Positions 52,388 through 61,798 are shown, counted from the stretch's first letter. The stretch: DNA of 64,000 nucleotides from Mucilaginibacter sp. (GCF_025359345.1 NZ_JANYGQ010000022.1:248001-312000); one strand, 5' to 3'. A program made the numbers and translations. Notes: generated by a model not told the origin, from the sequence alone.

Positions 52388-52691
52388 ATTTCCCCTTTTC
52401 CCAAGCCAGCGTCAAAGCATCCCTCAACATACCTTCCCTCACGTTATCGAGTTCAACGAATGTTGCACCCTTTAATCCCCATTTGTTGGGTACAGGATAA
52501 AAAATAGTTGGGTCAAATGAATGAAACACCGATTGGTCTACAGGCGACAAGGTCACCATCATCCGGCGCTCGGGTATCCAAAGGGTCGAGAATATCCGTT
52601 TTGCTTTAAATGCCGGTTTGCCAAAATGGTCCTGCTCAATAGTACCAGGTAAACTTAAGGCAATTTGCCGGGCAGTTTCTATATCAACCAT
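52386..52691 (-). CDS. YjbR/MmcQ-family protein
   Basis: A small cytoplasmic alpha/beta protein of 101 residues of the YjbR family. I start it at MVDIETARQIALSLPG (52691); the longer ORF adds text that is only a dispersed repeat. Typical parts are ARQIALSLPGTIEQDHFGKPAFKAKRIFSTL and VREGMLRDALTLAWEK. DNA binding has been suggested for the family without proof. Confidence 0.9.
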   Translation of the reverse strand: MVDIETARQIALSLPGTIEQDHFGKPAFKAKRIFSTLWIPERRMMVTLSPVDQSVFHSFDPTIFYPVPNKWGLKGATFVELDNVREGMLRDALTLAWEKGK

Positions 52692-52698
52692 GTTTTTA

Positions 52699-52786
52699 AG
52701 TCTTAAGTCGGGAGTCTTTAGTCTTAAGTCAGGAATATCCAAGCTCCATCTTTGGGCTTTAGACTATCGACTCTTGACTTAAGACT
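52699..52786. repeat. Inverted repeat 'agtcttaagtcgggagtctt'
   Basis: agtcttaagtcgggagtctt on the left faces gactcttgacttaagact on the right. It lies between the lysE-like stop region and the yjbR start and adds the false 5' extension of the yjbR ORF. Confidence 0.65.
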
Positions 52787-53417
52787 ACTTTCTACTTGTC
52801 AAAGCAATTTTAACACCCAAGCCTATTAATATAAAACCTGTAATTTTCTCCTGCATGGCCCATATTTTAGGGTTTTTGCTGAAAAAATCTTTGGTTTTAC
52901 CTAGAATACAGGCAACAACAATTAACACCAGTGTGCCCTGTATCGCAAACCACAGGCCCAATACCAGCAACTGCAATTTAAAAAATGGCGATGCAGCATT
53001 AATAAACTGTGGCAAAAACGAAAGGAAAAAGATGGCTACTTTGGGATTCAGTGCATTCGTTATCGCGCCTTGTTTAAACAATTTCCAATAATCAGCTTTC
53101 CCTTCACTGTCATTCTTTGTATTTATACTTTGTTTGGATAGCAACGCCTTTACGCCAAGATAAATGAGGTAAGCCGCACCCGCGTATTTAATCAACTGGA
53201 AAAGGTATGCCGACTTTGCAATAACAATAGACAAACCCAGAACTGCAGCCGCAATATGCACCGAGCAACCGGCAAATATGCCCACCGCCGATATTACACC
53301 TGCCTTTATTCCATATGATACACTGCGGGACGCGACATAAATCATATCATTACCGGGTGCCAGGTTAAGCAATAGCGAGGCAATAAAAAACAGGTACAAG
53401 TTTTGAAAACTAAACAT
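52785..53417 (-). CDS. LysE-family translocator
   Basis: An inner-membrane amino acid exporter of 210 residues and six helices. LLLNLAPGNDMIYVASRSVSYGIKAGVISAVGIFAG and the mid segment AGAAYLIYLGVKAL are hallmarks (compare RhtB). The export substrate could be a neutral amino acid or homoserine lactone and cannot be fixed here. It is a single gene, divergent from the enoyl-CoA hydratase. Confidence 0.93.
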   Translation of the reverse strand: MFSFQNLYLFFIASLLLNLAPGNDMIYVASRSVSYGIKAGVISAVGIFAGCSVHIAAAVLGLSIVIAKSAYLFQLIKYAGAAYLIYLGVKALLSKQSINTKNDSEGKADYWKLFKQGAITNALNPKVAIFFLSFLPQFINAASPFFKLQLLVLGLWFAIQGTLVLIVVACILGKTKDFFSKNPKIWAMQEKITGFILIGLGVKIALTSRK

Positions 53418-53486
53418 AACCCTAAATTAAATAAAATCAGTCATTGTTAATTATCACTGCCTGCTATTTTCGCCGGAGTTTTAATT

Positions 53487-53494
53487 TAAATTTG
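53487..53494 (+). promoter_or_regulatory. -7 element of the enoyl-CoA hydratase gene
   Basis: TAAATTTG matches TAnnTTTG 22 bases before the ATG at 53517. No clear -33 box is seen. Confidence 0.4.
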
Positions 53495-53516
53495 ACCACC
53501 ATAATCTCCAACCAAT

Positions 53517-54296
53517 ATGCCAACCATAGAAAATGGAAGTGTAACTCTAAATATAAGTGATAGCGGTATTGCAACTATCACCTTTTACCATCCTGCACAA
53601 AACTCGTTACCGGCTGCTTTGCTTGATGAACTTGCCGAAAAAATAACAGCAGCGGGCAATGATGCGCAGGTCCACGTAATAGTTTTAAAAAGCGGCGGCG
53701 ACCGTACCTTTTGTGCCGGCGCCAGTTTCGATGAGTTGCTACAGATAAAGGACAAAGAGGCCGGTGCTGTATTTTTCTCGGGCTTTGCAAAAATCATTAA
53801 TGCCTGCCGCAAATCGTCAAAAATTGTAATAGCACGCATACAGGGCAAAGCGGTAGGAGGTGGCGTTGGCCTCGCAGCTGCGGCCGACTATTGCCTGGCC
53901 ACTGAAGCCGCGTCTATAAAATTAAGTGAACTGGCGATCGGCATCGGCCCGTTTGTGATATCCCCTGCGGTTACACGCAAAATTGGCTTACCTGCTTTTT
54001 CGCAACTAACCATCCGCGCTACCGATTTCCAAACCGCTCACTGGGCTATGGAAAAAGGCTTGTACAACGAAGTATACCCTGATATTGCTGCATTGGATGC
54101 CGCAATGGACGCGCTTGCCGAAAAACTCGCCTCTTATCATCCTGAGGCATTAAAAGGCCTCAAAGAAATTTTATGGGAAGGTACCGCCGACTGGGACGAA
54201 CTTTTAACCGAACGCGCAGCTATCAGTGGGCGGTTGGTGCTGTCGGAGTTTACCCAACAATCGCTGCACGGTTTTTTGAGCGGCAAGAATAAATAA
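53517..54296 (+). CDS. Enoyl-CoA hydratase/isomerase family protein
   Basis: A crotonase-fold enzyme of 259 residues. The oxyanion-hole text is DRTFCAGASFDEL and IQGKAVGGGVGLAAAADYCLA, and LSELAIGIGPFVISPAVTRKIG holds the catalytic glutamate region. It hydrates or isomerises acyl-CoA; the sequence also resembles methylglutaconyl-CoA hydratase of leucine breakdown, but no other leucine gene is near. It is a single gene with its own probable promoter. Confidence 0.92.
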   Translation: MPTIENGSVTLNISDSGIATITFYHPAQNSLPAALLDELAEKITAAGNDAQVHVIVLKSGGDRTFCAGASFDELLQIKDKEAGAVFFSGFAKIINACRKSSKIVIARIQGKAVGGGVGLAAAADYCLATEAASIKLSELAIGIGPFVISPAVTRKIGLPAFSQLTIRATDFQTAHWAMEKGLYNEVYPDIAALDAAMDALAEKLASYHPEALKGLKEILWEGTADWDELLTERAAISGRLVLSEFTQQSLHGFLSGKNK

Positions 54297-54458
54297 TACC
54301 TGTAATAATAAGAAATTCAAAGATACCCAAAGCTGATTGCTACCAAATTTCTTGTTTGTTTTCCATATCTATTATATCAACCATATATTACTGTCCGTTA
54401 CTTTTTATTCCTATTTTTACTATAGCAAATTATTCATATCCTTTTAAAGTACGCACAA

Positions 54459-56036
54459 ATGCATTTTACCGAAAAAGTGAAAGCCGTTACTGTGACAAGT
54501 TTAGTCAGTATTTTATCAGGTTTAGTGGTTATAGCCGGTTGGTTTTTTAGTATCCCCGTTTTTCAAACCGCTATTGCCAACCAGGTATCGATGAAGTTTA
54601 ATGCAGCATTAAATTTCGTTTTATTGGGTTTTGCCTTGTTGCTTACACAAAGCCTTCCTAAAAGATTTTATAATTCGGCATTTGTTATACTTTCATTAAC
54701 AATTCTAATAATTGGCCTTGTCTCACTGCTTCAAACCGTCTTCCATTTCAATTCAGGAGCTGACGAGCTTGTTATTGCCGACAAGTTATCCATTAAAAGT
54801 AAATCTCTTTACCCCGGACGCATGTCGGTCAACACCGCGATATGTTTTGTTTTATTCGGGGCGGCACTCTTGGGGTTAAGCGCAAAAAGCAGGTTAATCC
54901 ATATGTTGTCCCAATACTGTTTAAATATTGTTACTGCTGTTTCAGGTGTAGCCCTGATTGGTTATTTGTATGGACTCCCGTTATTTTATAGTTTATACAC
55001 TATCGGATCAATGGCATTTCATAGCGCTATATTATTTTTCGCGCTGTCAATCACAGCGTCGCTGCTACAGCCTGAAGTAGGCGTTACCAGTTTATTTACC
55101 GGCAACCTGGTAGGCAACAAGATGGCGAGGCGGCTATTTGTACTCATTATGTCTGTTATTGTCATTTTCGGCATATTCAGGGAGGAATTATTGCGCCGCC
55201 AGTTGTTTTCAATACAAACCGGCATATCGCTGTTCATATTTTGTTTGCTATGTGCAGGGCTTGGGCTAATATGGCATACTGTTAACTGGCTGAACAAAAT
55301 TGACATACGCCGCCATGAGGCGGAAAAGAACGTATCGGTTTTGAACAATGACCTGGAAAAGATTGTTAAGGAGCGATCGGGCAAATTAATTTTAATGTTT
55401 CAGAAATTCAGGGAAAGCGAAGAGAAATTCAGGGCAGCCTTTGAATCTTCCGCAATAGGGATGGCTTTAATTTCGCTAAAGGGCAGCTTATTAAAGGTAA
55501 ATAAAAGATTTTGCGACATGATTGGATACAAGGAACATGAATTGCTTACTATGTATTTTAATGACATAGCCCATGAAAAAAATGCTACAGCCCCTGGCAA
55601 TTTGTTGAATATTGCGTTAAAAAACGGCAAACCTTATAAAGCTGAAAAAAGATATGTGTGCAAAAACGGCGCTATTGTTTGGGTGTCAGTTAATATAGCA
55701 ACGGTAATAAATAAAAAAGGCAGCCCTGTTTATTTTGTAAGCCAGTTTGAAAACATTACCACACGAAAAAAAGCCGAAGAAAATTTAAAAAAAGCATATG
55801 AGCAAATACAGCAGCAGGTTAGGAAACAGTCGCATCTTATACGCAGTCCGGTGGCTAACTTAAAAGGGTTAACCTCCATACTGCTGGAGGAACCCGCAAA
55901 TAGTGAGATATTAAGGTACATACAGGCAGAACTTGAAAGATTAGACAATGTAATAATTGAAATGGCCGAAGATGCGGCGGCGCAGGGCGCCGTTAACATC
56001 ATAGTAAAAAAACGCGCCTTTCGTAAAGTATCTTAA
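54459..56036 (+). CDS. Membrane PAS sensor with a kinase-dead HisKA-like end
   Basis: A 525-residue protein. Eight or so helices fill residues 1-275, then a coil, then a PAS domain at about 310-430 (RAAFESSAIGMALISLKGSLLKVNKRFCDMIGYKEHEL). The last 70 residues resemble HisKA (KQSHLIRSPVANLKGLTSIL, with H followed by IRSP) and a second helix, but no HATPase domain follows and the stop is clear. It may act as a partner or decoy for another kinase. No regulator is adjacent. Confidence 0.85.
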   Translation: MHFTEKVKAVTVTSLVSILSGLVVIAGWFFSIPVFQTAIANQVSMKFNAALNFVLLGFALLLTQSLPKRFYNSAFVILSLTILIIGLVSLLQTVFHFNSGADELVIADKLSIKSKSLYPGRMSVNTAICFVLFGAALLGLSAKSRLIHMLSQYCLNIVTAVSGVALIGYLYGLPLFYSLYTIGSMAFHSAILFFALSITASLLQPEVGVTSLFTGNLVGNKMARRLFVLIMSVIVIFGIFREELLRRQLFSIQTGISLFIFCLLCAGLGLIWHTVNWLNKIDIRRHEAEKNVSVLNNDLEKIVKERSGKLILMFQKFRESEEKFRAAFESSAIGMALISLKGSLLKVNKRFCDMIGYKEHELLTMYFNDIAHEKNATAPGNLLNIALKNGKPYKAEKRYVCKNGAIVWVSVNIATVINKKGSPVYFVSQFENITTRKKAEENLKKAYEQIQQQVRKQSHLIRSPVANLKGLTSILLEEPANSEILRYIQAELERLDNVIIEMAEDAAAQGAVNIIVKKRAFRKVS

Positions 56037-56294
56037 GCGGCGCCCGGCAATACTCTAAAATTAGACGAGTATATTTTAACGTTTCCTAAATCCATCACAA
56101 TATAATAGCATAATTCAAGTAAAAAGCGGCAAGATAAAACAACCTTTACCGGCACAAGTCGTATAAATGGCTCGTTACGCGGGTATTATTTTACTTTTAT
56201 TTGCAAAATTAACTATCGGTTATTGTTAAAGGTTTAATAGATTTACGTGATGATTATTGAGTATTAATTTTAACACACCTGTTATTTTCATTGT
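56037..56294. other. 258-bp gap with no evident gene
   Basis: Between the PAS sensor and the MutS-like gene I see only AT-rich text and no coding frame or strong hairpin. It must hold the promoter of the next gene. Confidence 0.4.
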
Positions 56295-57977
56295 ATGTTT
56301 TATTGGTTATTTACCGCCGTTGTATTAGCTGCAATTCTTATTGGTTTCTATATCTATAATTATTTTGACAAGCTTAGCACTACACGCCGAAATTTAGAGC
56401 GTATCCAAAACAAATGGGGCAGGCCGGTAAACGCCCGCCGTAACTTTAAGTTAATAGCAGCTTATTTAAATGGCTTTGATGGCCCCGGCAAAATATCGGG
56501 CGTTATAGCCAATGACCTCGACCTGAACAACGTTTTTAACTACGTCGACAGGACAAACTCAAAACCAGGAAAGCAATACCTGTATAAACGACTTTTTACA
56601 CCCGATACTAATTTCGAATCGCTATTAAAATTCGATAAAAAAATAGACACCCTAAATATGCCCCGGCCGGACCAGGAACTCATTGAGCTTGAACTGGCAA
56701 GGCTCAACAGCCCCGATGCTTATTACCTGGCCGAACTGTTTTTAAAAGAGCATGAATTTTTACTGGTACCCTTGATGAGCATTTATATCCGCTTTTCGGG
56801 TGTGGCTATCATTGGTTTAATTATTTCGTTATTCATAGTGCCTACGGTGGTATCGTTTATGGTATTGATAGCACTGCTTGTTGGCAACATAGCCCTGCAC
56901 TTTGGCACCCGTAATAAAATATCATCATACACGCGGTCGCTACCGCAGCTTATTATATTGCACAGTGTTGCCAAACGCCTGTCGAAAAAAATAACGCAGG
57001 AAAATGATGAGCAATTACGCGTTAGTTTAAGCCGCCTGTCAGGTTTAAACCGCACTTTAAAGTTTACCAATTTTGAGAGCAAAATAGCAGGCAATCCCGA
57101 TAATTTGAGCTATGCTTTTTATAAGCTGATAAAAATGTTTTTTCTGTTGGAGCCCCTGATGTTTATATCATCAGTAAAGCGCATCAACAAATATCGCGGC
57201 GATATCGAGGTGCTTTACAAATATGTTGGCGAAATTGATATGCTGATAGCCATACAATCCGTCCGCGTTGGCTTGCCGCATTACAGCAAGCCGGTGTTTT
57301 ATACCGAAAACATGAAAATGGATTTGGAGGACATGTACCATCCGCTTATTTACAATTGCGTACCAAACTCTATCCATACCCGTACGGATGAAGGCGTGCT
57401 GATTACAGGTTCGAACATGTCGGGTAAAACCACATTTATCAGGTCCATTGCTATTAATACGTTGTTAGCACAAACCATTTACACCACCTGTACAAGCGCT
57501 TATAAGGCCCCGTTACTAAAAATACAAACCAGCATCCGCACTACCGACGACCTTGGCGAGCATAAAAGCTATTTCCAAGCAGAGGCATTGTCAATCCTGG
57601 ACATCATTAACCAAAGCGGCGGCGACGAGCAGGTAAAGAGCCTCATCATTATCGACGAAATTTTCCGCGGCACCAATACCATCGAGCGTATTGCTGCAGC
57701 CAAATCGGTGCTCACATATTTAACCGACAACAAAAATTTTGTTTTCGTATCCACCCACGATTTGGAATTGGCCGAGTTGCTGGATAACGATTACGCAGTT
57801 TATTCTTTCGAAGAATCGGTGAATGACACACGCCTGGTGTTTGACTATAAAATGAAGACCGGTGTGCTAAAAAACAAAAACGGTATCGCCATCCTGGAAA
57901 CCATCGGCTACCCCGAAACAGTGGTGGAAGATGCCTATATTGTAAGCGAGGAGTTGAAAAGGAAATACGTATTATAG
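56295..57977 (+). CDS. Membrane-anchored MutS-like ATPase
   Basis: A 560-residue protein with the MutS core and ATPase domains but no mismatch-recognition domain. A transmembrane helix starts the protein (WLFTAVVLAAILIGFYIYNYF), and two more helices lie at ~165-210. The ATPase has Walker A GSNMSGKTTF (~371-380), DDLGEHKSYFQAEALSILDI, Walker B IIIDEIFRGTNTIERIAAA, and VSTHDLELAELL. The family is widespread in Bacteroidota and its role is unknown; mismatch repair itself is unlikely without the clamp domains. A terminator follows it. Confidence 0.9.
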   Translation: MFYWLFTAVVLAAILIGFYIYNYFDKLSTTRRNLERIQNKWGRPVNARRNFKLIAAYLNGFDGPGKISGVIANDLDLNNVFNYVDRTNSKPGKQYLYKRLFTPDTNFESLLKFDKKIDTLNMPRPDQELIELELARLNSPDAYYLAELFLKEHEFLLVPLMSIYIRFSGVAIIGLIISLFIVPTVVSFMVLIALLVGNIALHFGTRNKISSYTRSLPQLIILHSVAKRLSKKITQENDEQLRVSLSRLSGLNRTLKFTNFESKIAGNPDNLSYAFYKLIKMFFLLEPLMFISSVKRINKYRGDIEVLYKYVGEIDMLIAIQSVRVGLPHYSKPVFYTENMKMDLEDMYHPLIYNCVPNSIHTRTDEGVLITGSNMSGKTTFIRSIAINTLLAQTIYTTCTSAYKAPLLKIQTSIRTTDDLGEHKSYFQAEALSILDIINQSGGDEQVKSLIIIDEIFRGTNTIERIAAAKSVLTYLTDNKNFVFVSTHDLELAELLDNDYAVYSFEESVNDTRLVFDYKMKTGVLKNKNGIAILETIGYPETVVEDAYIVSEELKRKYVL

Positions 57978-57997
57978 AAACAGCCACAAAAAATTGC

Positions 57998-58030
57998 GAG
58001 GCGTCCTACGGGGCGCCTTTTTTGTTTTTA
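57998..58030. terminator. Rho-independent terminator after the MutS-like gene
   Basis: aggcgtcc-tac-ggggcgcct forms a strong stem with G-U pairing and is followed by tttttttgttttt. It lies between convergent genes. Confidence 0.85.
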
Positions 58031-58047
58031 TGGATTTTGATAACGCC

Positions 58048-58323
58048 TTACTCCACCCTATTCCTCAGCACCCGCATCTCTTCCTGCATTTGCTCTACCC
58101 GCTCCAACAAATGTACTATCGCTTCAATACCGGCTACGTTTATTTCAAGTTCATGGTGTAGGCGAATCATCTTTTCCAGCTTTTGCAACTCGGTTTCGGG
58201 CACATAGGTGTTTCTTTTTACAATCTTAAACTTTACCAATCCCGCTTCTCTAAGCGAATCAATAAATGTGTACTCAATCCCGTGGTAGGTACATATATCG
58301 GTAGCTGCTATTAAGTTTGTCAT
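58048..58323 (-). CDS. cbpM: Chaperone modulator CbpM
   Basis: A 91-residue helical protein that binds the CbpA J-domain and inhibits it. ATDICTYHGIEYTFIDSLREAGLVKF and the C-terminal coil VHLLERVEQMQEEMRVLRNRV match CbpM. It lies just downstream of cbpA on the same strand, the standard pairing. Confidence 0.92.
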   Translation of the reverse strand: MTNLIAATDICTYHGIEYTFIDSLREAGLVKFKIVKRNTYVPETELQKLEKMIRLHHELEINVAGIEAIVHLLERVEQMQEEMRVLRNRVE

Positions 58324-58394
58324 AAAACGGTTTATTAGTTCACTGGTTCATTAGTTCATTAGCGGCCTTTCTGCCAACTTGCAACTGCCAACTC

Positions 58395-59309
58395 TTACTC
58401 AGGGGGGCCGCCATCTCTTATTTCTTCGAATAACTTCTTTTGTTTTTCAGTCAAATTGGTTGGCACCTGCACATCATAAGTAACATATAAATCGCCAAAT
58501 TGCCCTTCTTTTTTATAAACAGGCATCCCTTTCCCCTTTAGTTTTACTTTGGTGCCATTTTGGGTTTCGGGCTTTACCTTAATTTTTACTTTACTATCTA
58601 AAGTATCAACGGTTACTTCGCCACCGAGCACGGCAGTATAAATGTCCAACTTTGCGTTGCAATATAAATCGCTGCCCACACGCTTAAATTGCGGGTCGTC
58701 GGCCACTAAAAACGTGATGAATAAATCACCAGCCGGTCCTCCGTTTGCACCGGGACCACCATGACCCGCAATCTTAATATTCTGTCCGTTTTCAACACCG
58801 GCGGGTATGGTAATGCGGATGTTTTTGCCGTTTACCGTCAAGGTTTGTTTATGCGTTTCGGCAGCTTCTTTTAGGCCAAGCTTTAACTCGGCGTTGAAAT
58901 CCTGGCCGCGGTATTTTGATTGCCGGCCGCCGCGAGCGCCCCCTCCTCCTCCAAACATAGATTGAAAAAAATCTGAAAAATCATCACTGCCAAAACCTTC
59001 AAAACCGCCCGATGGCGCGCCACCAAAACCCCCATGTTGCTGACGGGTTTGTTGCTGGCGCCGGGCTTGCTCATATTCAGCGCCGTGCTGCCAGTTCTCC
59101 CCATATTGGTCGTACTTTTTACGTTTATCAGCGTCGCTTAAAACTTCGTTGGCTTCGTTAAGTTGCTGAAATTTTTTGTGCGCCTCTGCATCGTTAGGGT
59201 TAAGGTCGGGATGGTATTTGCGGGCCAGTTTGCGGTACGCATTTTTTATGTCTTTATCCGTTGCTTTTTTATCAACGCCTAAAACCTGGTAATAATCAAT
59301 AAATGCCAT
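58395..59309 (-). CDS. cbpA: DnaJ-family co-chaperone CbpA
   Basis: A 304-residue J-protein that stimulates DnaK and helps fold proteins. The J-domain (residues 5-70) has YHPDLNPND with the HPD motif, then a Gly/Phe-rich region ([24 protein letters not shown], 90-125) and the C-terminal substrate-binding domain ([30 protein letters not shown]). There is no zinc-finger CxxCxGxG region, so it is the CbpA type. The gene is followed by its regulator cbpM. A possible -7 box lies upstream. Confidence 0.94.
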   Translation of the reverse strand: MAFIDYYQVLGVDKKATDKDIKNAYRKLARKYHPDLNPNDAEAHKKFQQLNEANEVLSDADKRKKYDQYGENWQHGAEYEQARRQQQTRQQHGGFGGAPSGGFEGFGSDDFSDFFQSMFGGGGGARGGRQSKYRGQDFNAELKLGLKEAAETHKQTLTVNGKNIRITIPAGVENGQNIKIAGHGGPGANGGPAGDLFITFLVADDPQFKRVGSDLYCNAKLDIYTAVLGGEVTVDTLDSKVKIKVKPETQNGTKVKLKGKGMPVYKKEGQFGDLYVTYDVQVPTNLTEKQKKLFEEIRDGGPPE

Positions 59310-59343
59310 AGTAAATGGTTGTAAAACCGAAAGTATATTAACC

Positions 59344-59351
59344 CAAATTTA
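59344..59351 (-). promoter_or_regulatory. Possible -7 element of cbpA
   Basis: On the minus strand this reads TAAATTTG, matching TAnnTTTG, 34 bases before the start. No clear -33 box is seen. Confidence 0.35.
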
Positions 59352-59566
59352 CGGTTCCCGGTTTTCATTATAAATATAAATGTTTTTAACGGAGATAATT
59401 AATGCGCAGGAAACAAACACAGAATGACATACATCACTAATTCAAATTCCTAAAAGTTGTATTAGTACTGCGTTAGCTGTCATTCAAAACCCGAACGCCC
59501 GATAATTGTTATCTTTATGGCGTTGATTAAAAATTAAAGACAGATACATTAAGTTAATACCCTGTA

Positions 59567-60739
59567 ATGATATCAGCCAGGATCCCCGAAAATGAAAATG
59601 TCCGCCTTTCGGCACTTCACGAAATCGGCTTGTTAGACAGCCCTCAAGAAGCAGAGTTTGATGAGATTGTGAAATTTGCCTCAATGCTTTGCAATACGCC
59701 TATTTCATTGATCAGCCTCGTCGATTCCGACCGACAGTGGTTTAAGGCAAGGATAGGCCTTGACGTTGACGAAACTAACCGCGATGTTTCATTTTGCAGT
59801 CATGCCATTTTGCAGGACCAGCTTTTTGAGGTGCGCGATACCATTTTGGATAATCGCTTTGCCGACAATCCGTTGGTTGTTGACGATCCTTCCATCCGTT
59901 TTTATGCAGGCATGCCCCTGGTAACGAGCGGCGGCGATAGGCTCGGCACCTTATGTGTTATTGACCGGACTCCCGGCGAACTATCCGAAAAACAGCGCTT
60001 CGGCCTTAAGGTATTGGCTAATAACGTGATAAAAATTGCGGAGTTAAGGATAAAAAATAAAGAACTATACTATTTAACCGAAACTCAAAAACGCATCATA
60101 TCAATATTAGCGCATGATGTGCGCAACCCGCTGGCATCCATTAAAAACATCCTGGAGTTAAAACAAACGCAAATTCTGGATGCGGATGATGCTACCGAGA
60201 TGATAAAAATGGTAACAGGGCAACTGAACAACACCATCCAAATGGTCGATAATGTGGTAAACTGGGGAGAGATGCATTTAAAATTCGGGCAGCTGAGCCT
60301 GGTTGATTTTGATTTGCACGACCTGGTAGTACGTATTTTTGGCTCCGAAACTTTAAACAGCGTTGCCAAAGGAAACAGGCTTGTAAACAATATACCCTAC
60401 GGCACTATTGCACACTCGGACGAACGGGCTTTAGAGTTCATTCTGCGTAACCTGGTAAGTAATGCCAATAAATTCACCCAAAACGGCAGCATTTCAATAG
60501 ATATAAAAAGAGAGGGAATAAAAACTACTTTGTGGATAAGTGATACCGGAGTTGGCATGCCCCAAGAAAAAGCTGTAACATTGTTTATTGGCGATGTTAC
60601 TTCAACCCTTGGAACAAACAAAGAGAAGGGCAGCGGCCTTGGCTTACTGCTTGTTAAGGAGTTTGTGGAGCGCTTAAATGGTTCGATAGCGGTGGAAAGC
60701 CAAATTAATCGGGGAACGACAATTAGAATAGAATTATAA
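59567..60739 (+). CDS. GAF-domain sensor histidine kinase
   Basis: A soluble kinase of 390 residues. The GAF domain covers about 20-160 (LLDSPQEAEFDEIVKFASMLCNTPISLISLVDSDRQWFKA and SFCSHAILQDQLFEV). HisKA has H183 in LAHDVRNPLASI, followed by N box NLVSNANKFTQ, G1 box ISDTGVGMPQ and G2 box GSGLGLLLVKEF. GAF domains of this kind sense small molecules or light through bound chromophores, unproven here. The cupin gene starts two bases after its stop. Confidence 0.93.
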   Translation: MISARIPENENVRLSALHEIGLLDSPQEAEFDEIVKFASMLCNTPISLISLVDSDRQWFKARIGLDVDETNRDVSFCSHAILQDQLFEVRDTILDNRFADNPLVVDDPSIRFYAGMPLVTSGGDRLGTLCVIDRTPGELSEKQRFGLKVLANNVIKIAELRIKNKELYYLTETQKRIISILAHDVRNPLASIKNILELKQTQILDADDATEMIKMVTGQLNNTIQMVDNVVNWGEMHLKFGQLSLVDFDLHDLVVRIFGSETLNSVAKGNRLVNNIPYGTIAHSDERALEFILRNLVSNANKFTQNGSISIDIKREGIKTTLWISDTGVGMPQEKAVTLFIGDVTSTLGTNKEKGSGLGLLLVKEFVERLNGSIAVESQINRGTTIRIEL

Positions 60740-60741
60740 AT

Positions 60742-61077
60742 ATGGATACATCCATTTTTCGCAATTTTAGCGACATCGACGTAAAAGAAATAGCCCCCGG
60801 TTTTTTTTCAAAACTGATTCACACCGATACCAATACTTTCAATTTTATCGATGTTAAAGCCGGCTGCTCGGTACCTTATCACCAGCATGTGCATGAGCAA
60901 AGTTCCTTTGTAATCGAAGGCATTTTTGAATTCAATATTGATGGCACCATTAAACAACTTGACAGCGGCACGTTTGTAATTATCCCATCGAACGTTTGGC
61001 ACAGCGGCAAAGCCATAACCGATTGCAAGCTGATTGATATTTTTAGCCCCGTCCGCGAAGATTACAGAAATTTATAA
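60742..61077 (+). CDS. Cupin-domain protein
   Basis: A small beta-barrel protein of 111 residues. The cupin motifs CSVPYHQHVHEQSSFVIEGIFEF and SGTFVIIPSNVWHSGKAI hold the metal-binding histidines and glutamate. It may bind a metal or a sugar-like ligand. It follows the GAF kinase by two bases, so it is likely co-transcribed. Confidence 0.9.
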   Translation: MDTSIFRNFSDIDVKEIAPGFFSKLIHTDTNTFNFIDVKAGCSVPYHQHVHEQSSFVIEGIFEFNIDGTIKQLDSGTFVIIPSNVWHSGKAITDCKLIDIFSPVREDYRNL

Positions 61078-61115
61078 ATAATCCCCAGTCGCATAAGATA
61101 GCAAGTCCGTTTACC

Positions 61116-61153
61116 CTTGATTCCTGGCTCTTGGCTCTTGATTCTTGACTCTA
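61116..61153. repeat. Repeat 'cttgattcctggctcttggc'
   Basis: cttgattcctggctcttggc continues into gattcttgactc. The text is close to the right arm of the element at 49069-49163. It supplies the -33 box of the promoter of the next gene. Confidence 0.6.
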
Positions 61154-61168
61154 GTTTCCCTACGTTTG
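61137..61168 (+). promoter_or_regulatory. Promoter of the GNAT gene
   Basis: CTTG (61137-61140) and TACGTTTG (61161-61168) are separated by 20 bases, a good match to the Bacteroidota consensus. The leader would be about 12-15 bases to the ATG at 61187. The -33 box lies inside a dispersed repeat. Confidence 0.65.
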
Positions 61169-61186
61169 CGCTTTCAAAAAAACATT

Positions 61187-61696
61187 ATGCCTGTAAGCCA
61201 AGCCATCCGCACTGATGTAGCCGAATTAAATAATTTAGTAAACAGCGCCTACCGCGGCGAAACCTCCAAACAAGGTTGGACAACTGAAGCCAATTTGCTG
61301 GATGGCCTGCGCATTGACGAAGAAACACTGGACACGTATTTTGATGATGATGCAATTATCATTTTAAAAAACACCGACGAAAATGGCAGGATAAATGGCT
61401 GTGTTTACCTCGAAGTACGCGAGCCCCAATTATACGTAGGCATGTTTAGCGTATCCCCATTACAACAGGGCAATGGCATTGGGCGCGATTTGTTACTGGC
61501 CGCCGAATCTTACGCCAAACAAGCAAACCTCCACACGCTTACCATGACCGTAATCAGCGTCCGCCACGAGTTAATTAACTGGTACGAGCGTCGCGGCTTT
61601 AAAGCTACAGGCGAAATAGTGCCGTTCCATGCCGACAAAAAATTTGGTGACCCAAAACTACCGATTGAATTGATCGTGATGGAAAAAAGTTTTTAA
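61187..61696 (+). CDS. GNAT-family N-acetyltransferase
   Basis: An acetyltransferase of about 169 residues. I start it at MPVSQAIRTDVAEL (61187), after the promoter; the longer ORF begins upstream of the -7 box. Motif A is VGMFSVSPLQQGNGIGRDLLLAAE, with QQGNGIG binding acetyl-CoA, and YERRGFKATGE follows. The substrate is unknown. It is a single gene. Confidence 0.92.
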   Translation: MPVSQAIRTDVAELNNLVNSAYRGETSKQGWTTEANLLDGLRIDEETLDTYFDDDAIIILKNTDENGRINGCVYLEVREPQLYVGMFSVSPLQQGNGIGRDLLLAAESYAKQANLHTLTMTVISVRHELINWYERRGFKATGEIVPFHADKKFGDPKLPIELIVMEKSF

Positions 61697-61776
61697 TTCT
61701 TCAATTTCGGGCGTTTTATCCATTTAAATTTCTGAATTACAGCTATCCGAAAAAAAAGATTTAAAAGCATACAATA

Positions 61777-61798
61777 ATATACGAAAGTATTCGTATAT
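61777..61798. promoter_or_regulatory. Palindrome upstream of the DUF1493 gene
   Basis: atatacgaa-agta-ttcgtatat is perfect with 9-bp arms, 128 bases before the DUF1493 start. It could be an operator. Confidence 0.5.

Noticed and set aside
52692-52742. Longer N-terminus of the YjbR-like protein
   Set aside because: The extra residues come from a dispersed repeat (agtcttaagtc units), and the family starts at the ATG at 52691.
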